A stretch of DNA of 64,000 nt from Amblyornis subalaris (Eukaryota; Chordata; Aves; Passeriformes; Ptilonorhynchidae), in assembly GCA_018881555.1 (NCBI GenBank), contig JACAXG010000268.1, positions 364,912 through 428,911 on the forward strand. The letters run 5' to 3'. A model generated the notes under the pieces. The model saw only the letters and a program-made list of their open reading frames with translations, did no database searches and was not told where the DNA came from. Numbering within the stretch: the stretch's first letter is position 1; each line of letters begins with the position of its first letter. The translations under genes and the position numbers were made by a program. Of this stretch, positions 11,053-21,131 are shown in pieces.

Positions 11053-11298
11053 GTTTTAGACTGGAGGAGGGCAGGGCTGGGTGGGATTTTGGGAAGGAAT
11101 TCTTCCCTGTGAGGGTGGTGAGGGGATGGGGTGGAATTCCCGGAGAAGCTGCCCCATCCCTGGAAGTGTCCAAGGCCAGGTTGGACGGGGCTTGGAGCAC
11201 CCTGGGATAGTGGAAGGTGTCCCGGCCCATGGCAGAGGGTGGGAATGGGATGATCTTCCATGTCCCTTCCAACNCAAACCATTCCGAGATTCCACGAG
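11053..11298 (+). mobile_element. CR1 fragment, type A, with intact 3' end
   Basis: Sense type A from TTTTAGACTGGAGGAGGGCA through GGGATTTTGGGAAGGAATTC, TTCCCTGTGAGGGTGGTGAG and GGCTTGGAGCACCCTGGGAT to GATCTTCCATGTCCCTTCCA and ATTCCGAGATTCC. It shares the unusual CCCTGTGAGG and CCATGTCCC variants with the copy at 12387. It is followed by a 51-nt tail also found there. Confidence 0.93.
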
Positions 11299-11349
11299 CA
11301 GGGAACAATTTTNACGCTGGGATTAAGCATGAGGGATTCAGCACCACAT
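11299..11349 (+). repeat. 51-nt non-CR1 tail, copy 1
   Basis: The text from CAGGGAACAATTTTNACGC to GGATTCAGCACCACAT is the same as at 12598-12648 except for one N. It follows directly on a CR1 3' terminus in both places and appears after no other CR1 copy in the window. It could be a transduced 3' flank, a local duplication or part of a rare composite subfamily. Confidence 0.85.
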
Positions 11350-11406
11350 GNGGTTGAAATNGGATGATCTTGAAGCTCCCTTCNGACNCAAACCATTCCA
11401 TGATTT
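11350..11406 (+). mobile_element. second CR1 3' terminus, type A
   Basis: NGGTTGAAATNGGATGATCT then TGAAGCTCCCTTC and CAAACCATTCCATGATTT is a sense type A terminus. It sits 51 bp after the previous terminus, giving a composite 3'-end, linker, 3'-end structure. Confidence 0.75.
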
Positions 11407-12386
11407 AATGTCACCCTTTCCCCACTGCTCTTGCACACTCAGGGGTAGAAACCACCAGCAAAAAGNGCTTGGATTCTTCTCTTTGCCCATCTTTTTTCAC
11501 ACCCTGTGCAGCCAGGATTCCAAAGCTGATNGACGGCTAAAATCACCCGATTTTGGGAGCTGTGGCCTCGGCTGTGCTCTGTGGTTGGAGGGGGAACTCA
11601 CACAAACCCTGCCGGAGCTTTCCCAAGGCGGGAGCGGGTGTCGGCTGCCCGGGCCCAGGGAAAGGCTGTCTCCCTGTGGTTTTTCCTTGAAAAAACCACA
11701 GCCTCCTCCTCCTCCTTTTCTCCTTCATAACACTCTGGCTCTCAGCTCTGCCTGATCCCTCTAAATCTGTCAGTGCAATTANCTGCCATCAGCTCCGTGC
11801 TATCAACAGGAAACGAGGGCTCCGTGTGATAAGAGGAGCGCTGCAACAACATNATTTGGAGACAGAAGTGGATTGACAAGAGCCCATCTCCCTGCTCCTG
11901 AAAATCCAGGGTGCAAATGGCAAAATCGCTTCCCTCACAACGATTTCTTGGCCAAATAAATGGTTTATCCACGCCCGTGTGGACTCGTAGGCACCACAAA
12001 CCCTGAAAACTGTTTGTAAAATAAGAAGGCAATAAATGGTTCCTGATCAGAATCATCAATAATTAATTTAAAAAAAAAAAAAAAATAAAAATCTTAAATA
12101 ACCACCTTCTTCCTGCAGTGCAAATGCAAGCGTTTCAAGCTGCAGTAATTGCCTGCAAATTAACTGGGAGCAAAAATGAAGAGGGAAATATTCCACTGCT
12201 CTTGTCTCAGGCTGGTGTTTTACAGCCACTTAACAGGAATATCTCGCAGAGAACTCCGTGTGTGAACTCCTGGAGACCAAAGCTGTGCTCACCAATCATA
12301 TCCCACAGCCAGGCTGCTTTTCCTGAGGAAATCTTGGNGNGGGAGTGGTTCTAACCAGAGCCAGTGTGTGACAAGCTGGGAGAGGA
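11407..12386. other. unique stretch with a candidate regulatory block
   Basis: No gene seen. It contains the block at 11500-11970, a RUNX-type palindrome and a poly-A run at about 12070-12085. Confidence 0.5.
11500..11970. promoter_or_regulatory. candidate regulatory block with RUNX-type palindrome
   Basis: GC-richer, repeat-free block. At 11674-11701 CTGTGGTTTTT and AAAAACCACAG form a perfect 11-bp inverted repeat around CCTTGA. Each arm contains TGTGGTTT, the established RUNX core. Nearby are GCGGGAGCGGGTGTCGG, GTGTGATAAGAGG (GATA-like) and CCAAATAAATGG. Enhancer function is inferred. Confidence 0.3.
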
Positions 12387-12597
12387 TTACACTGGATACT
12401 GGGAAGGAATTGTTCNCTGTGAGGATGGGAGGCCCAGAGAAGCTGTGGCTGCCCCTGGATCCCTGGAAGTGTCCNAGGCCAGCTTGGACAGGNCTTGGAG
12501 CAGCCTGGGATAGTGGAAGGTGTCCCGGCCCATGGCAGAGGGTGGGAATGGGATGATCTTCCATGTCCCTTCTCAAACCATTCCGAGATTCCACGAG
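12387..12597 (+). mobile_element. CR1 fragment, type A, with intact 3' end
   Basis: Sense type A from ACTGGATACTGGGAAGGAAT through CCCTGTGAGGATGGGAGGCC and TCCCTGGAAGTGTCC to GATCTTCCATGTCCC and ATTCCGAGATTCC. A short piece around the GGCACAGGTTG block is deleted. Its last 90 bp are nearly identical to 11205-11298. Confidence 0.93.
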
Positions 12598-12648
12598 CAG
12601 GGAACAATTTTCACGCTGGGATTAAGCATGAGGGATTCAGCACCACAT
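12598..12648 (+). repeat. 51-nt non-CR1 tail, copy 2
   Basis: Same text as 11299-11349 (CAGGGAACAATTTTCACGCT to CAGCACCACAT). After it the two loci diverge completely. Confidence 0.85.
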
Positions 12649-13623
12649 CCCNGCACAGACACTTCTGGCATCCTGCTGGGACCCTGGGCCAAGGAAAAGG
12701 ACAACCAGTGACACATCCACCACTCACAGGTGAGATGCCACCTTCTCCCACCATCCTGTCCCATCCCAAGGAGCCCCACAAAGGGAGATCAGGGTCAGGT
12801 GTCCCAGTCCTGCTGCCCAGAGGCTCATCCAGGGAAATCCCAGTCCCCATCTGGGGTGGGAACTCGCAGCCAGCTGAGCTGGGGTGATTCTCTTTTTAAA
12901 ATAATACATTGAAAACACCAAAAAAGATATGATTTGTGACCTGCCTGTGNGCAGCTTTATTACAATCCCGTGCCTGGGTCTAATAAACCACACTACAACT
13001 CCCCCCAGCCTCTCCCCAGTCCTAAGTTATTAATTCCTTATGGCCAGGGATCATCAGGAGACGTGGTGGCCTTTGAAAAGGAAGATTTAGCAATATTAAT
13101 AACGCTCAATTGCCCAATCTCACCCAGGCCACGGCTCGAGGTGGCTGGAATATCCTCAACAAAATGTCATTCCATTCAAACGTGGTGTTTGTCAAAGCTG
13201 GAATATTCTGTGGAGATGTATTGGATTTGACGAGGTTTCCTGAAGCAGGGGGAGGCCTGTACCAAAACCTGCAGCTTTTCAATCCAAAAACAGTCATTTT
13301 TGTCACCATTCCAAGTAACAAAAATGTTTTGAAACTTTTGTTTTCATTCCAGTGGCGGAGCAAAAACATTTCTGGAACCTTAAAACTTTCATGACACTGA
13401 ATTTTTACACTCTGGCCAGTGCCAGCAGAAATTCTCTTTNTGTGAGGGGATTGTGAACAAAATATCTTTGTTTTGTGGGTGTTGATGCTCTTCTGCCCCT
13501 GTGCATTTGTGTATGAATTCCATTTATTCTGCTTATGCTTTCGGGTTTTCGGGTTTTGATTTCTGTAGCCGTTTCTTGCTGTGGATCAGCTGTGAAAGAC
13601 AAGACAGAAGGGCATTCCCAGGA
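12649..13623. other. unique non-coding stretch
   Basis: No gene recognised. 12649-12890 is GC-rich without identifiable repeats; 12900-13600 is AT-rich. A short TTTTCGGG repeat lies at 13541-13557. Confidence 0.5.
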
Positions 13624-14045
13624 TTCATGGAATCATCAAGGTGGGAAGAGACCCTCAGGATCATCCAGTGCCACCCCAGCAGCACCAGCATCACCCCAAA
13701 CCCTGTCGCCAAGGGCTGCATCCAGACTGCTCCTGGACACTCCCAGAGGCAGCGACTGCACCACCTCCCTGGGCAGCTCATTCCAAGGCCTGACCACTCT
13801 GCCAGGGAATTTTCTTTTCCAGTCTCCAACGTGACCCTCCCCTGGTGCAATTTGAGGCCATTTCCTCTCCTCCTTTCCCTCGGGACACGGCAGCAGAGCC
13901 CGATCCCACCTCACTGCCCCTCCTGTCAGGGATTGTGGAGAGCAATGAAGTCCCCTCCGAGCCTCCTCTGCTCCAGACCAAACACCCCCAGCTCCCTCAG
14001 CTGCTCCTCCCAGGATGTGTTTTCCAGACCTGTTCCCTTCTTTGG
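13624..14045 (-). mobile_element. CR1 fragment, type B, long
   Basis: Antisense text with AATCATCAAGGTGGGAAGAG at the 3' end, then CACCCCAGCAGCACCAGC, CCACCTCCCTGGGCAGCTCA, CCCTCCCCTGGTGCAATTTG, GACACGGCAGCAGAGCCCGA, CAGGGATTGTGGAGAGCAAT and CTCCCTCAGCTGCTCCTCCC. It is the longest type B copy, about 420 bp. The same family is at 36642-36967. Confidence 0.93.
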
Positions 14046-14117
14046 ATTCACTTCCTTCATGTCCAGTAGATAAACTGGGGGAGGTACCCATGAATATATT
14101 CATGTTTTTTATGGATT

Positions 14118-14288
14118 CCCACAGAATCCTGGACTGGTTTGGGTTGGGATGGACCTTAAAGATCATCCCAGTACCTCCCCTGCCATGGGCAGGGACAACT
14201 TCNACTATCCCAAGTTGCTCCAAGCCCNNTCCAACTTGGCCTTGNACACTTCCAGGGATCCAGGGGCAGCCACAGCTTCTCTGGGTAC
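14118..14288 (-). mobile_element. CR1 fragment, type A 3' end
   Basis: CCCACAGAATCCTGGACTGG, TTTGGGTTGGGATGGACCTT, CTGCCATGGGCAGGGACAAC and CCAGGGATCCAGGGGCAGCC are antisense type A. The 5' truncation falls just after CTTCTCTGGG. Four N bases occur inside the copy. Confidence 0.93.
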
Positions 14289-15539
14289 TTAGAGCTTTTC
14301 CTCTCCTACTGCTCCCTCTTTTTTCTTCCTTGTTCCTGTACACTTGGTTAATTCTTGGNTCTCCCAATAAGCAACCTGAATCTTTTGCCTGCAATGGCAG
14401 GATCCCTGTCTNAGTTAGGGATTTTTTATTCCTTTTCCCAAAATGCTGTGAGAGCTGAAATGACAGAGAAGAAACTGTGCCATTATCATCATATGTTTTA
14501 CCGTGACATTATTTGAGTTAATGGCTAATTTCAGTTGGTTCTCCATTAAGATCCTCTGATCAAGCCATTTTGGGATCATATCAAGATAAAAAACTTCTCA
14601 TATTTTTTGTCTCCAGAAAAAATGGACACTTATCCCTAAATGCAAATCATCAGCAGCTCCAGATCAGANCGTTGGCTGTTATCAAGTCAAGGAAGAGCTT
14701 GCTGGGTGCAGATAAGACGAGACTGGGAAGAGGAAGGAATCATTCAACGTTGCTGAATCTGGAAAAAAAAAATTCCTCAAAAATCAGGCACTCTCAAAAG
14801 GAGNTATACAGCCAAAAACCTGCTGCTCAGAACATTGCATCTACAGGCCTCAAAAAACCAAAAACCCCCTTATTCTTTCCTTTTAACAAAGGTGAAAATG
14901 AAGAATAAATCAGTGTCTTTTCCACTGATACCACACCAAGGGCAGCAAGAGCCCCTTATCCTGTTCACACGACCTGAGTGAGCCAAGAGAGGGTTAAACC
15001 AAAGGATTCTGCTCAAGAGATTTCCTTTGAGGAGAGAACCCCAGGAGAACTCACCCTACAACCCCTTTATGCCATGAGGGGAAGAGATTATGTCCAAGTC
15101 ACCCATTCCCCCAGTCTTTAGGCCCTGACTTGCTAANGCCTGACATGTTCAGATCCCAGTTTAGGTGGTTTCTGTGAATAGGTGAGGCCTGGGGTTAAAA
15201 TATTTGGAAACTCTTTTGNTGTGCTGTCCAAACTCTCCAGGCCGCACATCCACGGGGGCTGTGATCCGTACAAAACAGTGGATCTCATCTTTATCAGCCC
15301 AGGTTTAATGGCGAGCTGGTTTTGCCTTCTTGTCCCCCGAGAGCAGCTTGTTGGGAGCAAATCCCTTAAAGCCTCATTGGCTTTGCGTTCCCATTGTTTC
15401 CCTGTCACGGCTCCGCCGAGCAGAACTTCTCTCTTTGACAGTGGCGGCTGCTCCCTAAAAGCTTCCCATTCTCCGCTGCTGGACCAGCAGGCTCCATCAC
15501 AGCCTTCCTCCCTTGTAATTGCCCGGGACCAATTTCTCC

Positions 15540-15860
15540 TAAAAGAATTAAAAATGCAAATCTAATCTCATAATTGGGTAATATGATCAAGCTGGCAGCT
15601 GGATCGATGCCGCCCCTCGCCGTCAATACCGCGGCTCCCGGGCCCGTTTGTCAGACCCGACCGACGTCGCTTTATCACTGCTGCCGGGGTCCTTGCCCAG
15701 CTATGAGAGATGACATTTTATTAGTGCCTTCCCATCAATCAGCCCGGGTTTCGGCATCACGGAAATTCCTCCTGTCGTCCTGCCGCTGCCTGGGTTTCGC
15801 CGGGAGCCGCGATCCGGGAGGCTTCGGCTTCTCCGGGCTGTCNCGGCCCGGCCGGGGGCT
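15540..15860. promoter_or_regulatory. candidate enhancer: octamer, homeodomain words, then CpG-rich segment
   Basis: ATGCAAAT at 15554-15561 is a perfect POU octamer. It is followed at once by CTAATCTCATAATTGGGTAA (OTX/PITX-like TAATC and homeodomain TAATTG). From 15600 CpG density is high: GGATCGATGCCGCCCCTCGC, ACCGCGG, CCCGGGCCCG, ACCGACGTCGC, CGGCCCGGCCGGGG. No exon-like frame or promoter core was seen. The combination suggests a CpG-rich distal element or a small CpG island. This is inference; retained CpG could also be local GC bias. Confidence 0.35.
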
Positions 15861-16391
15861 GGGACTGACAATGACACACTGGGGTGTCTTCATTTTCCAG
15901 CCACAAGTGGCACGGGGTTACCGGCAGAGGGAAGCGCNGTGGAAAAGGAGAACCTGGGGATCAATGAGCAAATTCCCGCCGGTGCTCGTGCTGTTGGGTT
16001 CTCGCTAAATTAAGCAAGGCTTAATATGAGATAAACTCCCCACCCCTGGGTCTGCAAACCCCCTCCAGACAGTCTTTTCTTACTCAATAATGCCTCCAAA
16101 TTAGGGTATTTTGGGATATGTCGAAAAGGCTCCCGGTCCAAAATGTAGATCAATCGGAAGACCCCAAAAATTGAATTAACACAGACNTTTTTCCTCCCTG
16201 CCCAGCCACAACAACAATAACCGAAAGCAAAAGGAACCATTTGCGTCGTTCTAAAGTCAACCCCCAGCCTCCATAACCCTGCCTCTTCCTCCCTGGATTT
16301 GCTTNAAAATGCCACATCTAGGAAAGCTCCTTTGGAAAAAGCAGGGTTTAAAGAGGCTCCTTCAAAATGGTGAATCCTCCCGAGCCTGGAT

Positions 16392-16430
16392 TTGATCTGG
16401 GTGATCTTTAGGTCCTTTCCAACNCAAAGG
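16392..16430 (+). mobile_element. possible CR1 3' terminus scrap
   Basis: TTGATCTGGGTGATCTTTAG then GTCCTTTCCAACNCAAAGG resembles the sense type A end. Only about 40 bp, so it could be chance. Confidence 0.4.
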
Positions 16431-16544
16431 TTGGATCCTGTGACACGGAAAAACATCATATAACTGGGATGAGCCAAGAGCAAGGCAGAGAAATCCAACC
16501 ACACTCCTTTCTGAGAGCACTGGGACTGCACATTAAATTGTAAA

Positions 16545-17060
16545 CAACTGCAACTCAGGTAACTCTGTGCTNATTAGCCTGACTTAATCATATGCANAGC
16601 TTTTAGACAAATTTTGGAAGAAAAAATAATTAAAATCTCGGAAGAGAATTTCAAATGTTATTACATCAANGTGGCATTTGAGAAGATAATCATTCCAGAC
16701 TGATCTAATACCTCTCACACAATGTGATGACTGATTTATTCCAGTTTAAGTCCACTGGATCTCTTCATGTTTCAGTAAAACATTTGCTTTGGTGCTGTAG
16801 GAGAAGTTATTAGGTAATAAAAGCAGATAAAGATTATCAGAGAGCCATAAGAAACCAATTAAAGAGAGATGATAACAAACTTTGATGAAAGAATATTTGG
16901 ATTGCAGAGAGGTTACAAGGACATCGTTGAGATGAATTTTAGTGAACCAAATAAAAATGAAAATTATTAAGTTCAAANGGCAAGAAATTCTGAACATAAT
17001 TAGGAATTTATCAATTAGAAAAGACACAAGGGGGGGAGACTTGATATGTCTTGATATATC
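16545..17060. promoter_or_regulatory. candidate conserved non-coding element
   Basis: AT-rich, repeat-free block with TGACTTAATCATATGCA (16580-16596), GAAGATAATCATTCC, GATGACTGATTTATTCC, AAGATTATCAG, GATGATAACAAAC and TTATTAAGTTCAA. Homeodomain- and GATA-like words are frequent. Function is inferred only from composition. Confidence 0.25.
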
Positions 17061-17473
17061 AGCAAATCACCTGATGTGCCTGAGGTGTGATCCAGGGATT
17101 TGTGAGGGGAAAGAGGTAAAATAATTATGGCAAAATTTTGNATTTTCCCTAAGTTATAATGTCCGATGTCCTCCTATCTGTGCTTTTCAAGGCGGATTNG
17201 TTGTGTGGCTGATCCAAGGGGATTAAGGGCACAGTTTGAAGGAGTTCTGCCCTGGAAATGCAGACCATTGGTGTTTCCTTTATGGCACAACCACATCAAG
17301 GGGTGCTTTTGTAGCCACACNCTTGACCGCCCTCATTGTTCCGAACAAAGCAATTCCAGGCAGAACTGAGCCCTTGGGACCCTTCCCTGTCCCTCATCAG
17401 GCAAGGCCAGGAAGTTGCCATTACCAGGACTCTGTGAATGCAACACAGTGCCCTGACATTATCATTTTTGTGC

Positions 17474-17494
17474 TTTTGTTGTTGTTGTTGTTGA
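17474..17494. repeat. short GTT microsatellite
   Basis: About six GTT units in an otherwise unique stretch. Confidence 0.8.
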
Positions 17495-18047
17495 TCTGAG
17501 TCCCAAAAAACAGCCAGAGTGGTGCTTCTACAGCACAACANGGAGGTACTTTGGCCATTGGGTGAGGGCACTGGTCGGAGGAAACGAGGNTCAAACACTG
17601 GAGTCACTGAACATCTCAGGTCAGGTAGGATGAAGGCACAATTTCCTTGGCATAACCTTCACTTTATTTGCCTCANTCCCTCTGTTTCCCTTGATCCTGC
17701 AGCTCCCCATCATTCCATGAACTGTAGTGCCCATCTTTAAACTCCGGACTCAGTAAATATGGAAGTAAACAAAGGCTGATTTTATTTTCCTGCACTTCTG
17801 CAAGCAGGAACATCAGGGCAACAAGGTCAAAAAATCAGCAAGACCATCCTATTTTTCTACAGGGATACAAATAGATCATAATATTAATGGACACATATTA
17901 AAAATGGATTTTCCCAGTGGGGAAAGAACCACATGGATATTAATATATTTATGCTCTCAGTCATGGTCCAGGCTAAACAGAAGAGTTTGATAAGGGAACT
18001 GAGAGAATGAAACACAGGAAATGAAGAAAAGCAAGGAAAGAACTAAA

Positions 18048-18140
18048 CTTGTCCAACCTTGGACACTTCCAGGGGTGGGGCAGCCACGGCTNCTCTGGAA
18101 AACCTGTGCCAGGGCCTCCCCACCCTCACAGGGAGGAAAA
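18048..18140 (-). mobile_element. CR1 fragment, type A internal piece
   Basis: CTTGTCCAACCTTGGACACT, TCCAGGGGTGGGGCAGCC, AACCTGTGCCAGGGCCTCCC and CACCCTCACAGGGAGG are antisense type A. The 3' terminus is missing. GGGTGGGG replaces GATCCAGGGG. Confidence 0.85.
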
Positions 18141-18158
18141 CTGGGTCAGTACATCAAC

Positions 18159-18198
18159 TTTTGAAGACCTATAGCAAGTTTTGAACACCTATTGCAAG
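18159..18198. repeat. 20-bp tandem duplication
   Basis: TTTTGAAGACCTATAGCAAG is followed directly by TTTTGAACACCTATTGCAAG, 18 of 20 identical. It lies about 20 bp beyond a CR1 piece. Confidence 0.85.
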
Positions 18199-18369
18199 TT
18201 TTTTCCTCCCAATAAACGTCAACATGGAGCTGAGAAGTCTCCATAGCTCAAATATTTAATTGTGTCTCTTGTGTTTTGCAGTGTTTCTCCTTTGCTCAAT
18301 AGGTTAGAAAATTGAAGACCTACATTTTTGAATCACAGTGTAAAAGGGTTTTCATTTTTTTGCACAAAG

Positions 18370-18730
18370 GGACAAAACTTCTGGAGCAGCTTTTAGCCCA
18401 TCCCTGACTGTTCGCCTTCGGTCTCCTCCAGGAGAGCATTACCAGCCCTGACAGCATTGATTTTCGAAAGGTACCACTGCTGGCGAAATATTCCACCCTA
18501 TTGATCCGGAATTCGGGATGGGTCGCCTGCGAGATCCTCCGCATATTTTTGGGGACGGACAGTTCCNTTCATCAGCCCTTCCAACTGCGGAATAATGAGA
18601 GCTCCATCACGTCCCCGGCTGGAGACGGAGAGTTTCCCGTCAGATTACNGCATCTGCAAGCTTAAAAAGTGTCCTGTGCATTATGTTTACTAATTGGGCA
18701 ATTTATCCTCCCGGGGAAGCTTTTCCATCC
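18370..18730. promoter_or_regulatory. candidate conserved non-coding element
   Basis: Repeat-free block that keeps many CpGs in a moderately AT-rich setting: CTGTTCGCCTTCGG, GATTTTCGAAAGG, CTGGCGAAATATTCC, GATCCGGAATTCGG, GGTCGCCTGCGAG. It also has GTTTACTAATTGGGCAA. CpG retention outside islands often accompanies constraint in vertebrates; here that is inference. Confidence 0.25.
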
Positions 18731-20589
18731 ATTTCTCGGGAAAGACGCTGGGATTGAGGCATCCGTCTTTTCACCCACTGAAATTTCACGTTGTTCTCTC
18801 TTCTCAAGCCATGGAGGAATAGGAGCGTCATGAAGATTTCCATGATTAAACCCAAAATCACGGGAATTAGCATGGAAACAGCTTTTCTGGTCGGTTGAAA
18901 TTTATCTTTAGAGATGGTGAGTGAAACTCGCCACAAAATTGCTTCATGGAAAGGATGTGGTGATACAAAACACCCCAAAGACACTTTCTGTGGGACACTG
19001 AAGGGAATCCTGCCTTTGGAAAGTCAGAAATACACAAAAACATTAAAAAACATAAGCACAGCTCATGGCCTCCCTGCTAAGACAGGCACTAAAGGACTAA
19101 ACTTCATCAGCATCTTACAAGATTGAATTAATAAATGAGCCCNTAATTTCAAATTTAGAATTTCAGGGTGGACTAAAGTTAAACCAACCTCTCCTTTACT
19201 TCCCTCTTCACTTGCAGTCCCCACCTGGTACCAAAATGTTTCTTGCTCTGCTGATTTCTGCCACTTTTTTAAAAGAAAAACCAACTTATTTTGCTGGGAA
19301 AACAACCTGACTTAATTCCTCACATTTACAATCTTCTGATTTCCCCTGATAGCAAAACTTGGTATGGTCTTCCACAAAAAAAAAAATCTTCCTTTCCTTC
19401 NTCTTTTTATTTGTGGTTTTACTGTCAAGGTGAGGCTTGTATTGCCATGAAGTGCTCGTTGCCTCTACACAATTTTCTTCCACGGTCTCAAATATCCTCA
19501 GGGCAGTGGTCCTGACCATGAAGAACCTCAAATCCATCTGTGTCAAATGTGAATTTTCAGTCTTTAATAAAATCTTGGAATTATTTCCATAACACTGCCT
19601 CAAAGTTGAGTAATTACGACCATAAATATGTATTTTATCACCCCAAAAATTCCCTCTTTNCATTTTCTAGGCAATCAGAATGGTTTTAAACCCTTTAAGA
19701 GATCTCAGGTTGAGAAACAGAACATTTTCACCGCAAGGTCTCTGTGCCATCAGCTGTGGGCTCTCAAAAAATTCCGTGGTTTCTGTTGAATTAATTCCAT
19801 TCCAAATCCGTGAAACATTTGTCTGAATGCCTGCCCATCTCTGTCTCAACAAACAAGCAAATGGAGGAGTGTCAGGTTCATGATTCTTCCAGCAGCACTG
19901 TCAGTACCACCTCAGGAATTTAAAGCCAATATTTTCACCCTGTAAAAACGGGATATATTCAGAGTTTGGGCTTAAACAAAGTAATCTTTATATTATTGTG
20001 ACAAAGAGTTGCTTATTAGACTACACTTAATAAATCCTGAATAAAGAAAATTGGGGAATTCTTGCCTAAATTTGTGGCCTCAGACACAAATAATTGATAT
20101 TAAATCATTATCATTTCATTAAATCATGATCACTANAATTTCCTTCCTAGAAGATCCCAAGGTGAACACATGCAGAAAAACCCTCTAATCTGAGCCTGCA
20201 CTGCTTCCACCTTCCCAGCCAGTTGGATTCTGCATGAACTAAGGATACAAAGGGATGTGGAGCCCCATTTATGAAGGAATCCAGATTTATGGGGTTGAGG
20301 AAGTCACTTTGTGGGGTGGACAGAGCAGTTTGGACCCAGAATGGCAGCCCAACAGCTGCTGCCGACTGTTGCTGGTTGAGGATCTCCCATCCTTTATAAG
20401 GGATCTAATTCCGAATATCACAACTTCTGCTCTCCAGAGGCAGGGCTGGTACCTCGGAGAGGTTTGAAACACCAGGCAGAGAAATACTGGGAAGAAAACC
20501 AGTGGAGGATCCAGCCACCAGTTGTAGGGGAAGAAATGTGATCACGGAAGCCCTGCTGGGATCTGAGGGAGCTTTCCTTTAACTGATCC

Positions 20590-21030
20590 TCCTGATTGCT
20601 CTGCCTTAATGTGGAGGCAGCGCAGCCAATCCATCATTCCTCGTGTCATTTTGGCGTTTGGCTTTTTAAAATATTAATGAACAGTCTGGGCCTCTCCTTT
20701 TGCTGACCACTGAAAACAGCCCCGAATTCCCCTGGGGGAAGCCGAGGCTGATTCCTTAAGCCTGGGATTGAAATTCAGTCAAAGCNCGGGGCGAACGGAA
20801 ATCATTTGTTGTGTGACAGTGACACGAGGCAGCTCCTCTCTGTTTGCCAGAGAGCTCAGGGATTCTGTGTCTATTTATTGTCCCCAGCTGAGGTATTGAT
20901 GGTCACCCAAAACTCTGTGGCTTCGCAGAGGGGAGGCAGCTGCGGGTTTGGCAGAGGCGGCGCCGGAGTCGGAACAAGGAGCGCCTTGTTGGTCTCTGTT
21001 CAACAAACTCTGCGCAGAACAAGGAAACTC
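20590..21030. promoter_or_regulatory. candidate regulatory block with SOX-like palindrome
   Basis: Repeat-free block with CAGCCAATCCATCATTCC (CCAAT), GGCGTTTGGC, AATATTAATGAACAG and GGCGGCGCCGG. At 20973-20990 AACAAGG and CCTTGTT face each other across AGCG. This spacing resembles paired SOXE sites, though G replaces the usual A/T at one position. Another AACAAGG lies at about 21018-21024. Function is inferred. Confidence 0.25.
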
Positions 21031-21131
21031 CAGCTGGTCTGTCTGGGCTGGGGGAGGCGTGGCCAGGATGATCCCAGGTGATGGAGGAAGGACATGGCAG
21101 GGAAGAGTGGACATATCTATCCACTCACNCT

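Larger units (their letters stand above)
14289..18047. other. long repeat-poor stretch
   Basis: About 3.7 kb with only one weak CR1 terminus (16392-16430) and a short GTT run (17474-17494). No coding exon is recognisable. Two candidate regulatory blocks are listed at 15540-15860 and 16545-17060. Confidence 0.5.
18141..21131. other. unique stretch with two candidate regulatory blocks
   Basis: No gene or transposon seen. It holds a 20-bp tandem duplication at 18159-18198 and blocks at 18370-18730 and 20590-21030. 18900-20200 is AT-rich and featureless. Confidence 0.5.

Noticed and set aside
13636..14394. Minus-strand open frame of about 250 residues, the longest in the window
   Set aside because: It runs across two different CR1 copies (types B and A) and the gap between them, with N bases. 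Length reflects GC-rich repeat text lacking stops.
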